Of a stretch of 64,000 bases of DNA, positions 9,619 through 17,894 are shown piece by piece. The first letter of the stretch is position 1. Each line of letters begins with the position of its first letter. Both the position numbers and the translations under genes were made by a program. The notes below the pieces were generated by a model that saw only the letters and a program-made list of their open reading frames with translations, did not search any database and was not told where the DNA came from. Origin of the DNA: Aromatoleum anaerobium (GTDB lineage Bacteria; Pseudomonadota; Gammaproteobacteria; Burkholderiales; Rhodocyclaceae); contig NZ_WTVG02000037.1 of assembly GCF_012910705.2 (NCBI RefSeq), forward strand, positions 537,787 to 601,786, read 5' to 3'.

Positions 9619-9712
9619 GCGCTCCGGTGCATCCGCCCGGCGGGAAGCGGCGGGGGCGGACCGGAGGCGGGCTGTCGGTGCGCCGCAATAGGCGCGAACG
9701 CCCCGGCCCGGC

Positions 9713-10699
9713 TCACTCGTGCCGTGGCTCGCGCGACAGCAGTTGCTCGACGACTTCGCGCGGGCCGAGGCGGACGTCGTGGAGCAGGGTGTCGACGGCT
9801 TCGCACAGCGGCATCTGGACGCCGTGGCGGGTGGCGAGCTTGACGACCTCGCGGGCGGTCGACACGCCTTCGGCGACGTGGCCGAGTTCGCCGAGAATCT
9901 CGGCGAGGGTCTTGCCCTGCGCGAGTGCGAGCCCGACGCGCCGGTTGCGCGACAGGTCGCCGGTGCAGGTCAGGATCAGGTCCCCCATGCCGGCCAGGCC
10001 CATCAGGGTTTCGGGGCGTCCGCCGAGGGCTTCGGCGAGCCGCGCGATTTCGGCGAGCCCGCGGGTGATCAGTGCCGCGCGCGCATTGAGGCCGAACCCC
10101 ATGCCGTCGGACACGCCCGCGGCGATCGCGAGCACGTTCTTGACCGCGCCGCCGATTTCGGCGCCGACGAGGTCGGAGTTCGCGTAAATGCGCAACCGCG
10201 GCTGGTGGAGCGCAGGAACCCAGCGATTGGCGAAAGCCGGGTCGACCGCCGCCAGCGTCACCGCGGTCGGCATTCCGCGGGCGACTTCGGCAGCGAAGCT
10301 GGGGCCGGTCAATACGCCGCACAGGGCTGCGGGCCCGAGCTCTTCGGCGACGATTTCATGCGGCAACTTGCCGGTCCCCGCTTCGAGACCTTTGCATGCC
10401 CAGATCAACGGCGTGCCGGGTTGCAGCCTGCTCAGTTCGCCGACCGCGGCGCGAAGGCCGGCGAGCGGCGTGACGACGAGGTGCAGGTCGGCAGTGCGGG
10501 CAGCAGCGGCGAAGTCGGCCGTCAGGGCCAGTTCTTCCGGAAGGGGCACGCCGGGCAGGTAACGCTCGTTGTGTCGCGTCGTGGCCAGGGTATCGATATG
10601 GATTGCGTCGCGGCCCCACAGCACGACGTCGTGGCGCGGGCTGAATGCGAGCGCCAGCGCGGTGCCCCAGGCACCGGCGCCGAACACCGCGATGCGCAT
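9713..10699 (-). CDS. gpsA: Glycerol-3-phosphate dehydrogenase [NAD(P)+]
   Basis: Makes sn-glycerol 3-phosphate from dihydroxyacetone phosphate for phospholipid synthesis. The Rossmann loop is at the N terminus (MRIAVFGAGAWGTALALAF) and the catalytic-lysine region reads GGAVKNVLAIAAGVSDG. The 328-aa length is normal. ATG 10697-10699 is 5 bp after the stop of the SH3-protein gene, so it closes the secB cluster transcript. Confidence 0.96.
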   Translation of the reverse strand: MRIAVFGAGAWGTALALAFSPRHDVVLWGRDAIHIDTLATTRHNERYLPGVPLPEELALTADFAAAARTADLHLVVTPLAGLRAAVGELSRLQPGTPLIWACKGLEAGTGKLPHEIVAEELGPAALCGVLTGPSFAAEVARGMPTAVTLAAVDPAFANRWVPALHQPRLRIYANSDLVGAEIGGAVKNVLAIAAGVSDGMGFGLNARAALITRGLAEIARLAEALGGRPETLMGLAGMGDLILTCTGDLSRNRRVGLALAQGKTLAEILGELGHVAEGVSTAREVVKLATRHGVQMPLCEAVDTLLHDVRLGPREVVEQLLSREPRHE

Positions 10700-10704
10700 T
10701 CGCG

Positions 10705-11154
10705 TCAAAGCCCCCACACCTCGCTGATCTTCACATAGCCCTGCGTGCCGTCCTTGTGGCGGACCTGGATCCAGCCGTCGCCCGGTTGCGCGACGAATTC
10801 GAGGACCGCATCCTTGACGGTCTCGAATGCCGCCGGCGCATCGTCCGCGGGGCGCTGGCGCACCACGGCACGCGGCACGGCAACCATCACCGTGCGTTTT
10901 TCGGACAGCGCGCGCCGTTCGATCCAGGTCAGCGCGCCGCCCGCATCGCGCACCTTGACCCACTTGTCGAGCGTCACGACGACTTCGACGGGGGTGCCCG
11001 GAGCGACGATGTACAGGCGCTTGCCCTTCTCGGAAGGTGCGTCGAACAGCACGGCGGGTTCGCCGACCGAACGGAATTCGATCGCCTCGACAGCGCCGGC
11101 CGACAGGGCCAGCGCGGCGGCAAGGGACAGCGAGAAGCGGATGTTCGCGCGCAT
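10705..11154 (-). CDS. Periplasmic bacterial SH3-domain protein
   Basis: The 149-aa product has an N-terminal signal peptide (cleavage plausible after AGAVEA) and two bacterial SH3-like repeats. The first covers about residues 25-80 and contains KWVKVRDAGGALTWI; the second is at about 85-149 and contains GWIQVRHKDGTQGYVKI. Such domains often bind cell-wall peptides. It lies between secB (5 bp away) and gpsA (5 bp away), so it is part of the operon. The exact role is unknown. Confidence 0.85.
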   Translation of the reverse strand: MRANIRFSLSLAAALALSAGAVEAIEFRSVGEPAVLFDAPSEKGKRLYIVAPGTPVEVVVTLDKWVKVRDAGGALTWIERRALSEKRTVMVAVPRAVVRQRPADDAPAAFETVKDAVLEFVAQPGDGWIQVRHKDGTQGYVKISEVWGL

Positions 11155-11159
11155 TCGTC

Positions 11160-11639
11160 TTACTGGATCGGGAGTTCGCCGGCCTGCGCGGCCGCCGCGG
11201 CCTGCTGTTGCTGCTGGGCCTGGTACAGCGATTCGAAGTTCACCGGGGCAAGCACCACCGGCTGGAAGCCGGCGCGGGTGATCGCGTCCGACACCGATTC
11301 GCGCGCATACGGGAAAAGGATGTTCGGGCAGCCGATCATCATCACCGCCTCGAGATCGCCTTCCGGAATGTTGCGGATCTGGAAAATACCCGCCTGCGCA
11401 ACCTCGACGAGAAACACCGTCCGGTCTTCCGCCAGTTTCGACGATACGGTCACCGTCAGCGTGACTTCGAAAATGCCTTCGTCGACGTTGCTGGCCTCGG
11501 TGCGCAGTTGCACGTTGATCTGCGGGTTCTCGCGGTCGAGAAAAATCTTCGGCGCGTTCGGCACTTCGAGCGAGAGATCCTTGACGTAGAGTTTTTCGAT
11601 CGAGAAGACGGGTTGCGCGGCTTGTGCGTTTTCGGTCAT
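11160..11639 (-). CDS. secB: Protein-export chaperone SecB
   Basis: Cytosolic tetrameric chaperone that keeps precursors unfolded and hands them to SecA. The product is 159 aa from ATG 11637-11639 (MTENAQAAQPVFSIEKLYV). Family segments include KDLSLEVPNAP, INVQLRT and IGCPNILFPYARE. An in-frame upstream extension of 27 residues is encoded by the tandem repeat and its surroundings and is rejected. Confidence 0.96.
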   Translation of the reverse strand: MTENAQAAQPVFSIEKLYVKDLSLEVPNAPKIFLDRENPQINVQLRTEASNVDEGIFEVTLTVTVSSKLAEDRTVFLVEVAQAGIFQIRNIPEGDLEAVMMIGCPNILFPYARESVSDAITRAGFQPVVLAPVNFESLYQAQQQQQAAAAAQAGELPIQ

Positions 11640-11658
11640 GGAAAGGCCTGGAAAAGAA

Positions 11659-11694
11659 AGTGAATCGGGAAGTGGATCGGGAAGTGGATCGGGT
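11659..11694. repeat. Three 12-bp tandem repeats upstream of secB
   Basis: The unit AGTGGATCGGGA occurs three times (11659-11670 AGTGAATCGGGA, 11671-11682 exact, 11683-11694 ending in T). It begins 20 bp before the secB start, inside the 5' leader. Copy number of such repeats can vary between strains. Confidence 0.85.
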
Positions 11695-11769
11695 TGGTGC
11701 GGATGATGCGAAGCTGACACGGCTGGCGGCGGCGCGGGTGTAAATGGCGCCGGGCCGGGGCCGGGACGC

Positions 11770-12030
11770 TCAGGGCACGGCCAGCAAGGAGTCGAGCTTG
11801 CCGGCGTGGTCGAGTTCGAACAGGTCGTCGCAACCGCCGACGTGCTGGTCGCCGATGAAGATCTGCGGTACCGTCCGGCGCCCGGTGAGCCTGATCATCT
11901 CGTCGCGCAGCGACGGATCCTGATCGACGCGGATCTTCTCGATGTCGGTCACGCCCTTGCGCTTGAGGAGTTGTTCGGCACGCACGCAGTAGGGGCACAC
12001 GTTCGTGGCATACATTCTGATTTTTGCCAT
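11770..12030 (-). CDS. grxC: Glutaredoxin 3
   Basis: An 86-aa dithiol glutaredoxin with the CPYC active site near residue 12, TVPQIFIG (cis-Pro loop) and GGCDDL for glutathione binding. The start at ATG 12028-12030 (MAKIRMY) is chosen because GAGG lies 8 nt before it. An ATG two codons earlier directly abuts that site. The Shine-Dalgarno is inside the last codons of the rhodanese gene, so the two are translationally coupled. Confidence 0.95.
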   Translation of the reverse strand: MAKIRMYATNVCPYCVRAEQLLKRKGVTDIEKIRVDQDPSLRDEMIRLTGRRTVPQIFIGDQHVGGCDDLFELDHAGKLDSLLAVP

Positions 12031-12032
12031 GT

Positions 12033-12449
12033 TCATTTCCTCTTGCGGCTGACCGGCTGCCCGGCTTTTTCCCATTCGACGAGACCGCCCCGCAGGTTGA
12101 AGAGTTTCTCGAATCCCGCTTTCCTCAGCGTTGCAATCGCCGCAGACGAGCGAGCACCGGTGAAACAATAAACGATCAGCGGACGGTCCTTGAACTTCGC
12201 GAGTTCCGCGCTGCGCCGTTCGAGATCGCCCTGCGGAATATGGCGTGCGTTCGGGATATGGCCGCGCGCGTATTCGGCCTGGTCGCGAATGTCGATGACG
12301 ATCGCCTCTTCGCGGTTGATCAGCAGCGTCGCCTCGATCGGGGATACCTGGCTTTTATCGCCTTGCGCGCGCGCGAAGTCGAACAGCAGCCAGCTGCCGC
12401 TCGCTACAGCGAGCGCAGCCCAGTACCAGTTTTGCTGGAGGAATTCCAC
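12033..12449 (-). CDS. Membrane-anchored rhodanese-like protein
   Basis: Single-domain rhodanese (138 aa) with an N-terminal membrane segment (about residues 9-25, WYWAALAVASGSWLLF) followed by a sulfurtransferase domain. The active-site loop is CFTGARSS with catalytic Cys95. The family carries sulfane sulfur as a cysteine persulfide. It precedes grxC by 2 bp and follows an ArsR-type regulator, which suggests a role in persulfide handling. The 5' leader holds a 12-bp tandem repeat. Confidence 0.92.
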   Translation of the reverse strand: MEFLQQNWYWAALAVASGSWLLFDFARAQGDKSQVSPIEATLLINREEAIVIDIRDQAEYARGHIPNARHIPQGDLERRSAELAKFKDRPLIVYCFTGARSSAAIATLRKAGFEKLFNLRGGLVEWEKAGQPVSRKRK

Positions 12450-12484
12450 GAAATCTTGCTCCGTTCTATGGGTTCGATGCGAAT

Positions 12485-12520
12485 GGTGACAACTGAGGTG
12501 ACAACTGAGGTGACAATTCA
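12485..12520. repeat. Three 12-bp tandem repeats upstream of the rhodanese gene
   Basis: The unit GGTGACAACTGA occurs at 12485-12496 and 12497-12508 exactly and at 12509-12520 with two changes. The array lies in the 105-bp spacer between the ArsR-type gene and the rhodanese gene. Period and copy number equal those of the array before secB, although the unit sequence differs. Confidence 0.85.
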
Positions 12521-12554
12521 GATGGCAACCGGGATTGCAGCCGGCAGCGCCGGC

Positions 12555-12884
12555 TCACATCCTGTCGCGGGCGACGCCGCAGAACACTTCGCGCATCAGC
12601 ACGATCAGCTGCAGCGTCCGCTGGTCGCAGACGCGGTAATAGACGCGGTTGGCATCCTTGCGGGTTTGCAGCACCCCCTTGTCCCGAAGGATCGCGAGAT
12701 GCTGGGAGATGTTGCTCTGCGAGGTGCCGACCGCCTCCACGATTTCCTGGACGCAGATCTCGCTCTCGCCGAGCACGCACAGGATCTTGAGCCGCAGGGG
12801 GTGTGCAATCGCCTTGAGGGCGCGAGCGGCGGTCTCGATGTGCTCGTGCTTGTCGATCAGGTCGATGATGGCGTTGTTGTCCAC
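12555..12884 (-). CDS. ArsR/SmtB-family regulator, BigR/SqrR-like persulfide sensor candidate
   Basis: A 109-aa winged-helix repressor with the ArsR core IAHPLRLKIL and recognition helix TSQSNISQHLAILRDKGVL. It lacks the metal-binding ELCVCDL box. Cys36 (LKILCVL) and Cys102 (EVFCGV) align with the two cysteines that form the tetrasulfide switch in BigR/SqrR, including the 66-residue spacing I recall for those proteins. It starts with GTG (12882-12884) and lies just upstream of the rhodanese-grxC genes. Sensing of sulfide or persulfide is inferred. Confidence 0.85.
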   Translation of the reverse strand: MDNNAIIDLIDKHEHIETAARALKAIAHPLRLKILCVLGESEICVQEIVEAVGTSQSNISQHLAILRDKGVLQTRKDANRVYYRVCDQRTLQLIVLMREVFCGVARDRM

Positions 12885-13043
12885 TGTGGGCGTGAAGTGC
12901 AGATCAGGCGACTAGTATAAAATATCGCGGCCCGATTAAGGGCGAGTCCGGTGTCTTTGTGTTTTGCCGGGCGCTCCGGTCCCGGCCTCGTCCTGTCGTT
13001 TGATGTCAGCTTCACAATTTCAACCACTTTTTCCCGAGCGTTC

Positions 13044-13793
13044 ATGTACAAAATCGTTCTGCTTCGCCATGGCGAGTCTACCTGGAACAAGGACAACCGC
13101 TTTACCGGCTGGACCGACGTCGATCTCACCGAGAAGGGGGTCGAGGAGGCCCGGGTTGCCGGTCGCTTGCTGAAACGCGAGGGTTACACCTTCGACCTGG
13201 CCTACACGTCGGTGCTCAAGCGTGCCAACAAGACGCTGAACATCGTCCTCGAGGAACTCGACTCGCTGTGGCTGCCGGTGGAACATTCGTGGCGCCTGAA
13301 CGAACGGCATTACGGCGATCTGCAGGGGCTCAACAAGGCCGAGACGGCGGCGAAATTCGGCGACGACCAGGTGCTCATCTGGCGCCGTTCATATGACATC
13401 CCGCCGCCGCCGCTGCCGGAGGGCGATGAACGGCTCACCAGCGGCGACCCGCGCTATGCATCGCTGCCGCGCGCCCAATTCCCGCGCACCGAATGCCTCA
13501 AGGACACGGTTGCGCGCTTCGTGCCGTACTGGGAGACGATGATCGTGCCGAACATCCTGGCCGGCCGCCGCATCCTGATCGCGGCCCACGGCAACAGCCT
13601 GCGCGCGCTGATCAAGTATCTCGACAACATCTCGGACAGCGAGATCGTCAGCCTCAACATCCCGACCGCGCAGCCGCTCGTCTACGAACTGGACGCGAAC
13701 CTGCGCCCGATCAGGAACTACTACCTCGCCGATGCCGACACCATTCGGGCGGCCGAGGCCGCGGTGGCCGGGCAGGGCAGGGCCAAGGGCTGA
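13044..13793 (+). CDS. gpmA: 2,3-bisphosphoglycerate-dependent phosphoglycerate mutase
   Basis: Glycolytic enzyme that interconverts 3- and 2-phosphoglycerate through a phosphohistidine. The catalytic RHGESTWN motif is at residues 8-15, and [12 protein letters not shown] and [10 protein letters not shown] follow. The start at ATG 13044 gives 249 aa, the family length. It is the first gene of a plus-strand run with envC and ctpA and is divergent from the ArsR-type gene. Confidence 0.97.
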   Translation: MYKIVLLRHGESTWNKDNRFTGWTDVDLTEKGVEEARVAGRLLKREGYTFDLAYTSVLKRANKTLNIVLEELDSLWLPVEHSWRLNERHYGDLQGLNKAETAAKFGDDQVLIWRRSYDIPPPPLPEGDERLTSGDPRYASLPRAQFPRTECLKDTVARFVPYWETMIVPNILAGRRILIAAHGNSLRALIKYLDNISDSEIVSLNIPTAQPLVYELDANLRPIRNYYLADADTIRAAEAAVAGQGRAKG

Positions 13794-13807
13794 AAGCCCT
13801 CCCGAGA

Positions 13808-15136
13808 ATGATCGTCCGGTTCGGACTGCAGTTTCTTATCCCTGCGCTGGCGCTGGCGTTGCTGCTCGCTCCCCCCGCGGCGCAGGCAAGCGAGCCGGCC
13901 GAGGTCGCGCAGAAGCGTTCCGACCTCGAAGAGGTGAAACGCCGCATCGCGGATCTGCGCAAGGAGATTGCCGATACCGAGGAAACCCGTTCGGGCGCTG
14001 CCGCCGAACTCGCCGCCGCGGAACGGGCGGTTTCGCAGGCGCAGCGCCAGCTGCACGCCCTGGCCGCGGAGCGGGCGACGACCGAAAAGTCGCTGGCGAT
14101 CCTCGAGGCCGAGCAGGAGGCGGTGGAGGCCCGGATCGCGGCGCGGCAGACCGAACTGGGCGAGTGGCTGCGCCGGCACTATGTCCATGGCGCGGGCGGC
14201 GGGGTCGCGCCGTTCCTGTCGAGCCGCGACGCGAATCAATTCGCCCGCGACGCTCACTATCTGGAACACCTCGGCAGGGCCCGCCTGGCGCTGATCGAGT
14301 CGCTGCGCGGGGATCTGCGGCAGAAAGCCGAGCTCGGCGAGTCGATTGCCGGCCGGCGCGACCGCCTGGTGGCGCTCGAGGCGCAACAGCGCGCCCAGCA
14401 TGCCACGCTCGAATCGATGCAGGCCAGGCGCAAGCAGGCCCTCGAAGGGATATCCCGGCAACTGCTCAGCCAGCGCAAGGAAGAGGAGACGCTGCGCCAG
14501 GATCAGCAGCGGCTCGGTCGCCTGGTGGAAGTCCTCGCCAGGCGGGCGGCCGAACGCGAAGCCGCGCGTGTCGCGGCCCTTGCCGCCGCGCGCGAAGCTG
14601 CCGCCCGCGCGGCGGCAAGGGCGGCGGCGGAGAAGCGGGCGGACGCGGTGGGAGGCGCGCCGTCGACGCCGCGCTCCCGTTCGGAAGCGGTCGTCGGCGA
14701 GGTCCGGCAGGCCGCGGAAGCGACTCCGACGGGCGTGAGCTTTGCGCAGTTGCGCGGCAAGATGCGATTTCCGGTCCGCGGCGAACTGGTTGGACGTTTC
14801 GGTGCTCCAAGGGCGGAAGGTGGCACGACGTGGCGGGGCGTTTTCATACGCGCCTCCGGCGGTGCGGAGGTGCGGGCAGTGGCGGCGGGCGAGATCGTGT
14901 TCTCGGACTGGCTGCGCGGCTACGGCAACCTCATCATTGTCGACCACGGCAGTGACTACCTGTCGATATACGGTAACAACGACGCCTTGCTGAAGGAGCT
15001 CGGCGACGTGATTGCCGGGGGGGACCCGATTGCCAGCGTTGGAGCGAGCGGAGGCGCCTCCGAATCGGGTTTATACTTTGAGATCCGTTACCGCGGGCAG
15101 CCGGTCGATCCCCTGCAGTGGGTGCGGCTCAATTAG
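13808..15136 (+). CDS. envC: Murein hydrolase activator EnvC-like protein
   Basis: A 442-aa periplasmic protein with a signal peptide, a long coiled coil (about residues 35-270) and a C-terminal LytM/M23 domain. The metal ligands of active M23 peptidases are missing: the HxxxD site reads WRGVF, the HxH site reads YLSIYGNN, and the last histidine is Tyr (LYFEIRY). That fits EnvC, which activates amidases at the division septum and has no peptidase activity. It starts 14 bp after gpmA. Confidence 0.93.
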   Translation: MIVRFGLQFLIPALALALLLAPPAAQASEPAEVAQKRSDLEEVKRRIADLRKEIADTEETRSGAAAELAAAERAVSQAQRQLHALAAERATTEKSLAILEAEQEAVEARIAARQTELGEWLRRHYVHGAGGGVAPFLSSRDANQFARDAHYLEHLGRARLALIESLRGDLRQKAELGESIAGRRDRLVALEAQQRAQHATLESMQARRKQALEGISRQLLSQRKEEETLRQDQQRLGRLVEVLARRAAEREAARVAALAAAREAAARAAARAAAEKRADAVGGAPSTPRSRSEAVVGEVRQAAEATPTGVSFAQLRGKMRFPVRGELVGRFGAPRAEGGTTWRGVFIRASGGAEVRAVAAGEIVFSDWLRGYGNLIIVDHGSDYLSIYGNNDALLKELGDVIAGGDPIASVGASGGASESGLYFEIRYRGQPVDPLQWVRLN

Positions 15137-15178
15137 CTTTTCCGGGGTTCCCGGTGTTTTTTCCTCGATGGAGTAGTC

Positions 15179-16564
15179 ATGCGTAACAAGCTTCAGAAAG
15201 CGGGTTTGATCATGACCGGCGTGTTCGCCGGGGTGCTGATCAGTCTCAATTTCCCCGCCAGTGCCGACAAAGTTTCACCTGCCCCGCTGCCGGTCGAGGA
15301 GCTGCGCGCATTTGCCGACGTGTTCAACGCGATCAAGCAGGGCTACGTCGAACCCGTCGAGGACAAGAAACTCATCAACCACGCGATCAGCGGCATGCTG
15401 AGCGGGCTCGATCCCCACTCTGCCTACCTCGATGTGGAAGCGTACAAGGAACTGCAGGTCGGCACGCACGGCGAGTTCGGCGGGCTCGGCATCGAAGTGG
15501 GCATGGAAGACGGGTTCGTCAAGGTCATTTCGCCGATCGAGGATACTCCCGCGTTCCGCTCGGGCGTCAAGGCCGGCGACCTGATCGTCAAGCTCGACGA
15601 AACGCCGGTGAAGGGCATGACGCTCAGCGACGCAGTCAAGCGCATGCGCGGCAAGCCGAAGACCGACATCACGCTGACCATCGTGCGCAAGGGCGAGGAT
15701 CGCCCGGTGGTGCTGACGCTGACGCGCGAAGTGATCAAGGTGCAGAGCGTCAAGTCGAAGATGGTCGAACCCGGTTATGGTTACCTGCGCGTCGCGCAGT
15801 TCCAGGAAAACACCTCGCAAGCCGTCGCCGAGCACCTTGCCAAGCTCGCCAAGGAAGGCACCATGAAAGGCCTGGTGCTCGACCTGCGCAACGATCCGGG
15901 CGGCTTGCTGCACGGCGCTGTCGGCGTCGCTTCGGCGTTCCTGCCGGCGAATGCGCTGGTGGTGTCGACCGACGGGCGGACCGACGACGCCAAGCGTGAA
16001 TATCGCGCGCGGGCAGACGACTACCTGCGCGGCAGCCGTGAGGATTTCCTCAAGGAGTTGCCGGCGGCCGCGCGCACGCTCCCGATGGTCGTGCTCGTCA
16101 ATGCCGGTTCGGCCTCGGCTTCCGAAATCGTCGCCGGCGCCTTGCAGGACCACCGCCGCGCGGTCGTGATGGGGACGCAGACGTTCGGCAAAGGCTCGGT
16201 CCAGACGATCCTGCCGCTCAACAGCAACACCGCGATCAAGCTGACGACGGCCCGTTACTACACGCCGAGCGGCCGCTCGATCCAGGCGAAGGGCATCGAG
16301 CCCGACATCATCGTCGAGGAAACGGCAAACGGTTCGTCGCGGCGCCTGCGCGAGGCCGACCTGGACCGCCACCTCGGCAATGATCGCGACCCCGAGGCGG
16401 AGCCGAAGAAGGCCGACGAGCCGAAGGCGGGCGACAAGTCGCCTGCCGACGACGAAGCCGATGCGCTGCCCCGTCCGGAACTCGCGAGCAAGGACGACTA
16501 CCAGCTGAACCAGGCGCTGAACCTTCTCAAGGGCCTGCAGATCGTCCAGAATAAGAAAGAATAA
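15179..16564 (+). CDS. ctpA: S41-family carboxy-terminal processing protease
   Basis: A 461-aa periplasmic serine protease with an N-terminal signal, a PDZ domain (about residues 95-175, GGLGIEVGMEDGFVKV) and an S41 domain. The catalytic Ser/Lys pair lies in NAGSASASEIVAGAL and TFGKGSVQT. Such enzymes degrade or mature envelope proteins. The start at ATG 15179 has GGAG 5-8 nt before it. The gene lies directly behind envC, a common arrangement. Confidence 0.95.
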   Translation: MRNKLQKAGLIMTGVFAGVLISLNFPASADKVSPAPLPVEELRAFADVFNAIKQGYVEPVEDKKLINHAISGMLSGLDPHSAYLDVEAYKELQVGTHGEFGGLGIEVGMEDGFVKVISPIEDTPAFRSGVKAGDLIVKLDETPVKGMTLSDAVKRMRGKPKTDITLTIVRKGEDRPVVLTLTREVIKVQSVKSKMVEPGYGYLRVAQFQENTSQAVAEHLAKLAKEGTMKGLVLDLRNDPGGLLHGAVGVASAFLPANALVVSTDGRTDDAKREYRARADDYLRGSREDFLKELPAAARTLPMVVLVNAGSASASEIVAGALQDHRRAVVMGTQTFGKGSVQTILPLNSNTAIKLTTARYYTPSGRSIQAKGIEPDIIVEETANGSSRRLREADLDRHLGNDRDPEAEPKKADEPKAGDKSPADDEADALPRPELASKDDYQLNQALNLLKGLQIVQNKKE

Positions 16565-16584
16565 AAACGCGATAAGGAGACGTG

Positions 16585-17034
16585 ATGCGTCGGGAGACTG
16601 CCTACAAGCTGGCCGGCAGGCATCATGACCACCCGGTTGCTGGAGCCGGGCTCGAGAAGCAGCGGGAAATCCGTTTTGCATCCCTGCCGCCCGGCCAGGT
16701 CGGGCAGGCGATGCGCTCGCTGCAGATGTTCAGGGGATTGCGTGTTGCGACGGGGGAACATCCGCTATCGCTGATCGTCTCCTATTCGGTGCTCGAATTT
16801 TCGCTCGAAATGGTCGAGAGCGCGTTGTCCGAGGCGGGTTTCCACCTCGACAACGCGCTTTACTGGCGGCTGGTGCGGACTTTCGTTTATTTTTGCGAGG
16901 AAACGCAGCGGCACAATCTCGGGTCGCCCGAGCGGCTGATCAAGAAATCGAACGAAGTCTATGTGACGGCGTATGACCATCACCTCCACGGCGATCACGA
17001 CGATACGCCGGTCGAATTCCGCGAATACAAGTAG
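16585..17034 (+). CDS. Conserved hypothetical protein
   Basis: A 149-aa protein of unknown function that starts at ATG 16585 with a good AAGGAGA Shine-Dalgarno. There is no signal peptide or membrane segment. The middle (residues 65-125) looks helical and contains ETQRHNLGSPERLIKKSNEV. It sits between ctpA (20 bp) and moeB/thiF (80 bp) in the same direction. I do not recognise a family. Confidence 0.75.
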   Translation: MRRETAYKLAGRHHDHPVAGAGLEKQREIRFASLPPGQVGQAMRSLQMFRGLRVATGEHPLSLIVSYSVLEFSLEMVESALSEAGFHLDNALYWRLVRTFVYFCEETQRHNLGSPERLIKKSNEVYVTAYDHHLHGDHDDTPVEFREYK

Positions 17035-17114
17035 GCCGGAGGTTCCCCGGGTTCCTTTCCCCGGGCCCTTTCTTTTCCATGCCGGCGCTTCCCCCTCACC
17101 CGGATTTTTCCCCG

Positions 17115-17870
17115 ATGAATGACGACCAGCTTTTGCGCTACAGCCGGCATATCCTGCTGCCCGAAATCGGCGTCGAGGGGCAGGAGGCGATTCTCGCGTC
17201 GCGAGTGCTGGTGATCGGAGCCGGAGGGCTCGGGTCGCCGGCGGCAATGTATCTCGCCGCGGCCGGCGTCGGGACAGTCGTGCTGTGCGACGGGGACACC
17301 GTCGATCTGACGAACCTGCAGCGCCAGATCCTGCACAGCGCCGAAGGGGTCGGGCGCCTGAAAGTCGAGTCGGGGCGCGACACGCTGCTCCGGCTCAACC
17401 CGCAGGCGCGGATCGAGCCGCTCGCGATGCGCCTCGAGGGAGCTGAGCTCGACGAGCAGGTCGCTGCGGCGGACCTGGTACTCGACTGTTCCGACAATTT
17501 CGCCACGCGTCACGCGATCAATCGTGCCTGCGTCCGCTTTCGCAAGCCGCTCGTCTCCGGCGCGGCGATCCGCTTCGACGGGCAGGTTTCGGTCTTCGAC
17601 CTGCGCCGATCCGACAGCCCCTGCTACCACTGCCTGTTCCCGGAAGGGCAGGATGTCGACGAAGTGCGTTGTGCCGTGATGGGTGTGTTCGCGCCGCTCA
17701 CCGGCATCATCGGTGCGACGCAAGCGGCCGAGGCGCTGAAACTCCTGATCGGCTGCGGTACGTCGCTCGACGGCCGCCTGCTGCTGCTTGACGGTCTCGC
17801 AATGGAATGGCGCAGCGTCCTGCTCGGTCGCGATCCGGCCTGCGAAGTGTGCGCCGGGCGGGACGACTGA
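17115..17870 (+). CDS. moeB: MoeB/ThiF-family adenylyltransferase
   Basis: An E1-like enzyme that adenylates the C terminus of a ubiquitin-like sulfur carrier (MoaD or ThiS). The ATP-binding loop is VIGAGGLGSPAAMYLAAAGVG, the substrate site DLTNLQRQ, and zinc ligands are CYHC and CEVC. The product is 251 aa from ATG 17115 (MNDDQLLRYSRH). Whether it serves molybdopterin (MoeB) or thiamine (ThiF) cannot be told from sequence alone; moeA and mogA are also in the window. It is convergent with ribD. Confidence 0.88.
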   Translation: MNDDQLLRYSRHILLPEIGVEGQEAILASRVLVIGAGGLGSPAAMYLAAAGVGTVVLCDGDTVDLTNLQRQILHSAEGVGRLKVESGRDTLLRLNPQARIEPLAMRLEGAELDEQVAAADLVLDCSDNFATRHAINRACVRFRKPLVSGAAIRFDGQVSVFDLRRSDSPCYHCLFPEGQDVDEVRCAVMGVFAPLTGIIGATQAAEALKLLIGCGTSLDGRLLLLDGLAMEWRSVLLGRDPACEVCAGRDD

Positions 17871-17894
17871 ATTTCCGGGCGACCCCCTTCAGAT

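Noticed and set aside
12885..13043. AT-rich TATAAAATAT stretch as a BigR operator
   Set aside because: It is only weakly palindromic and may be just the -10 region of gpmA or the regulator gene; I could not match a defined operator.
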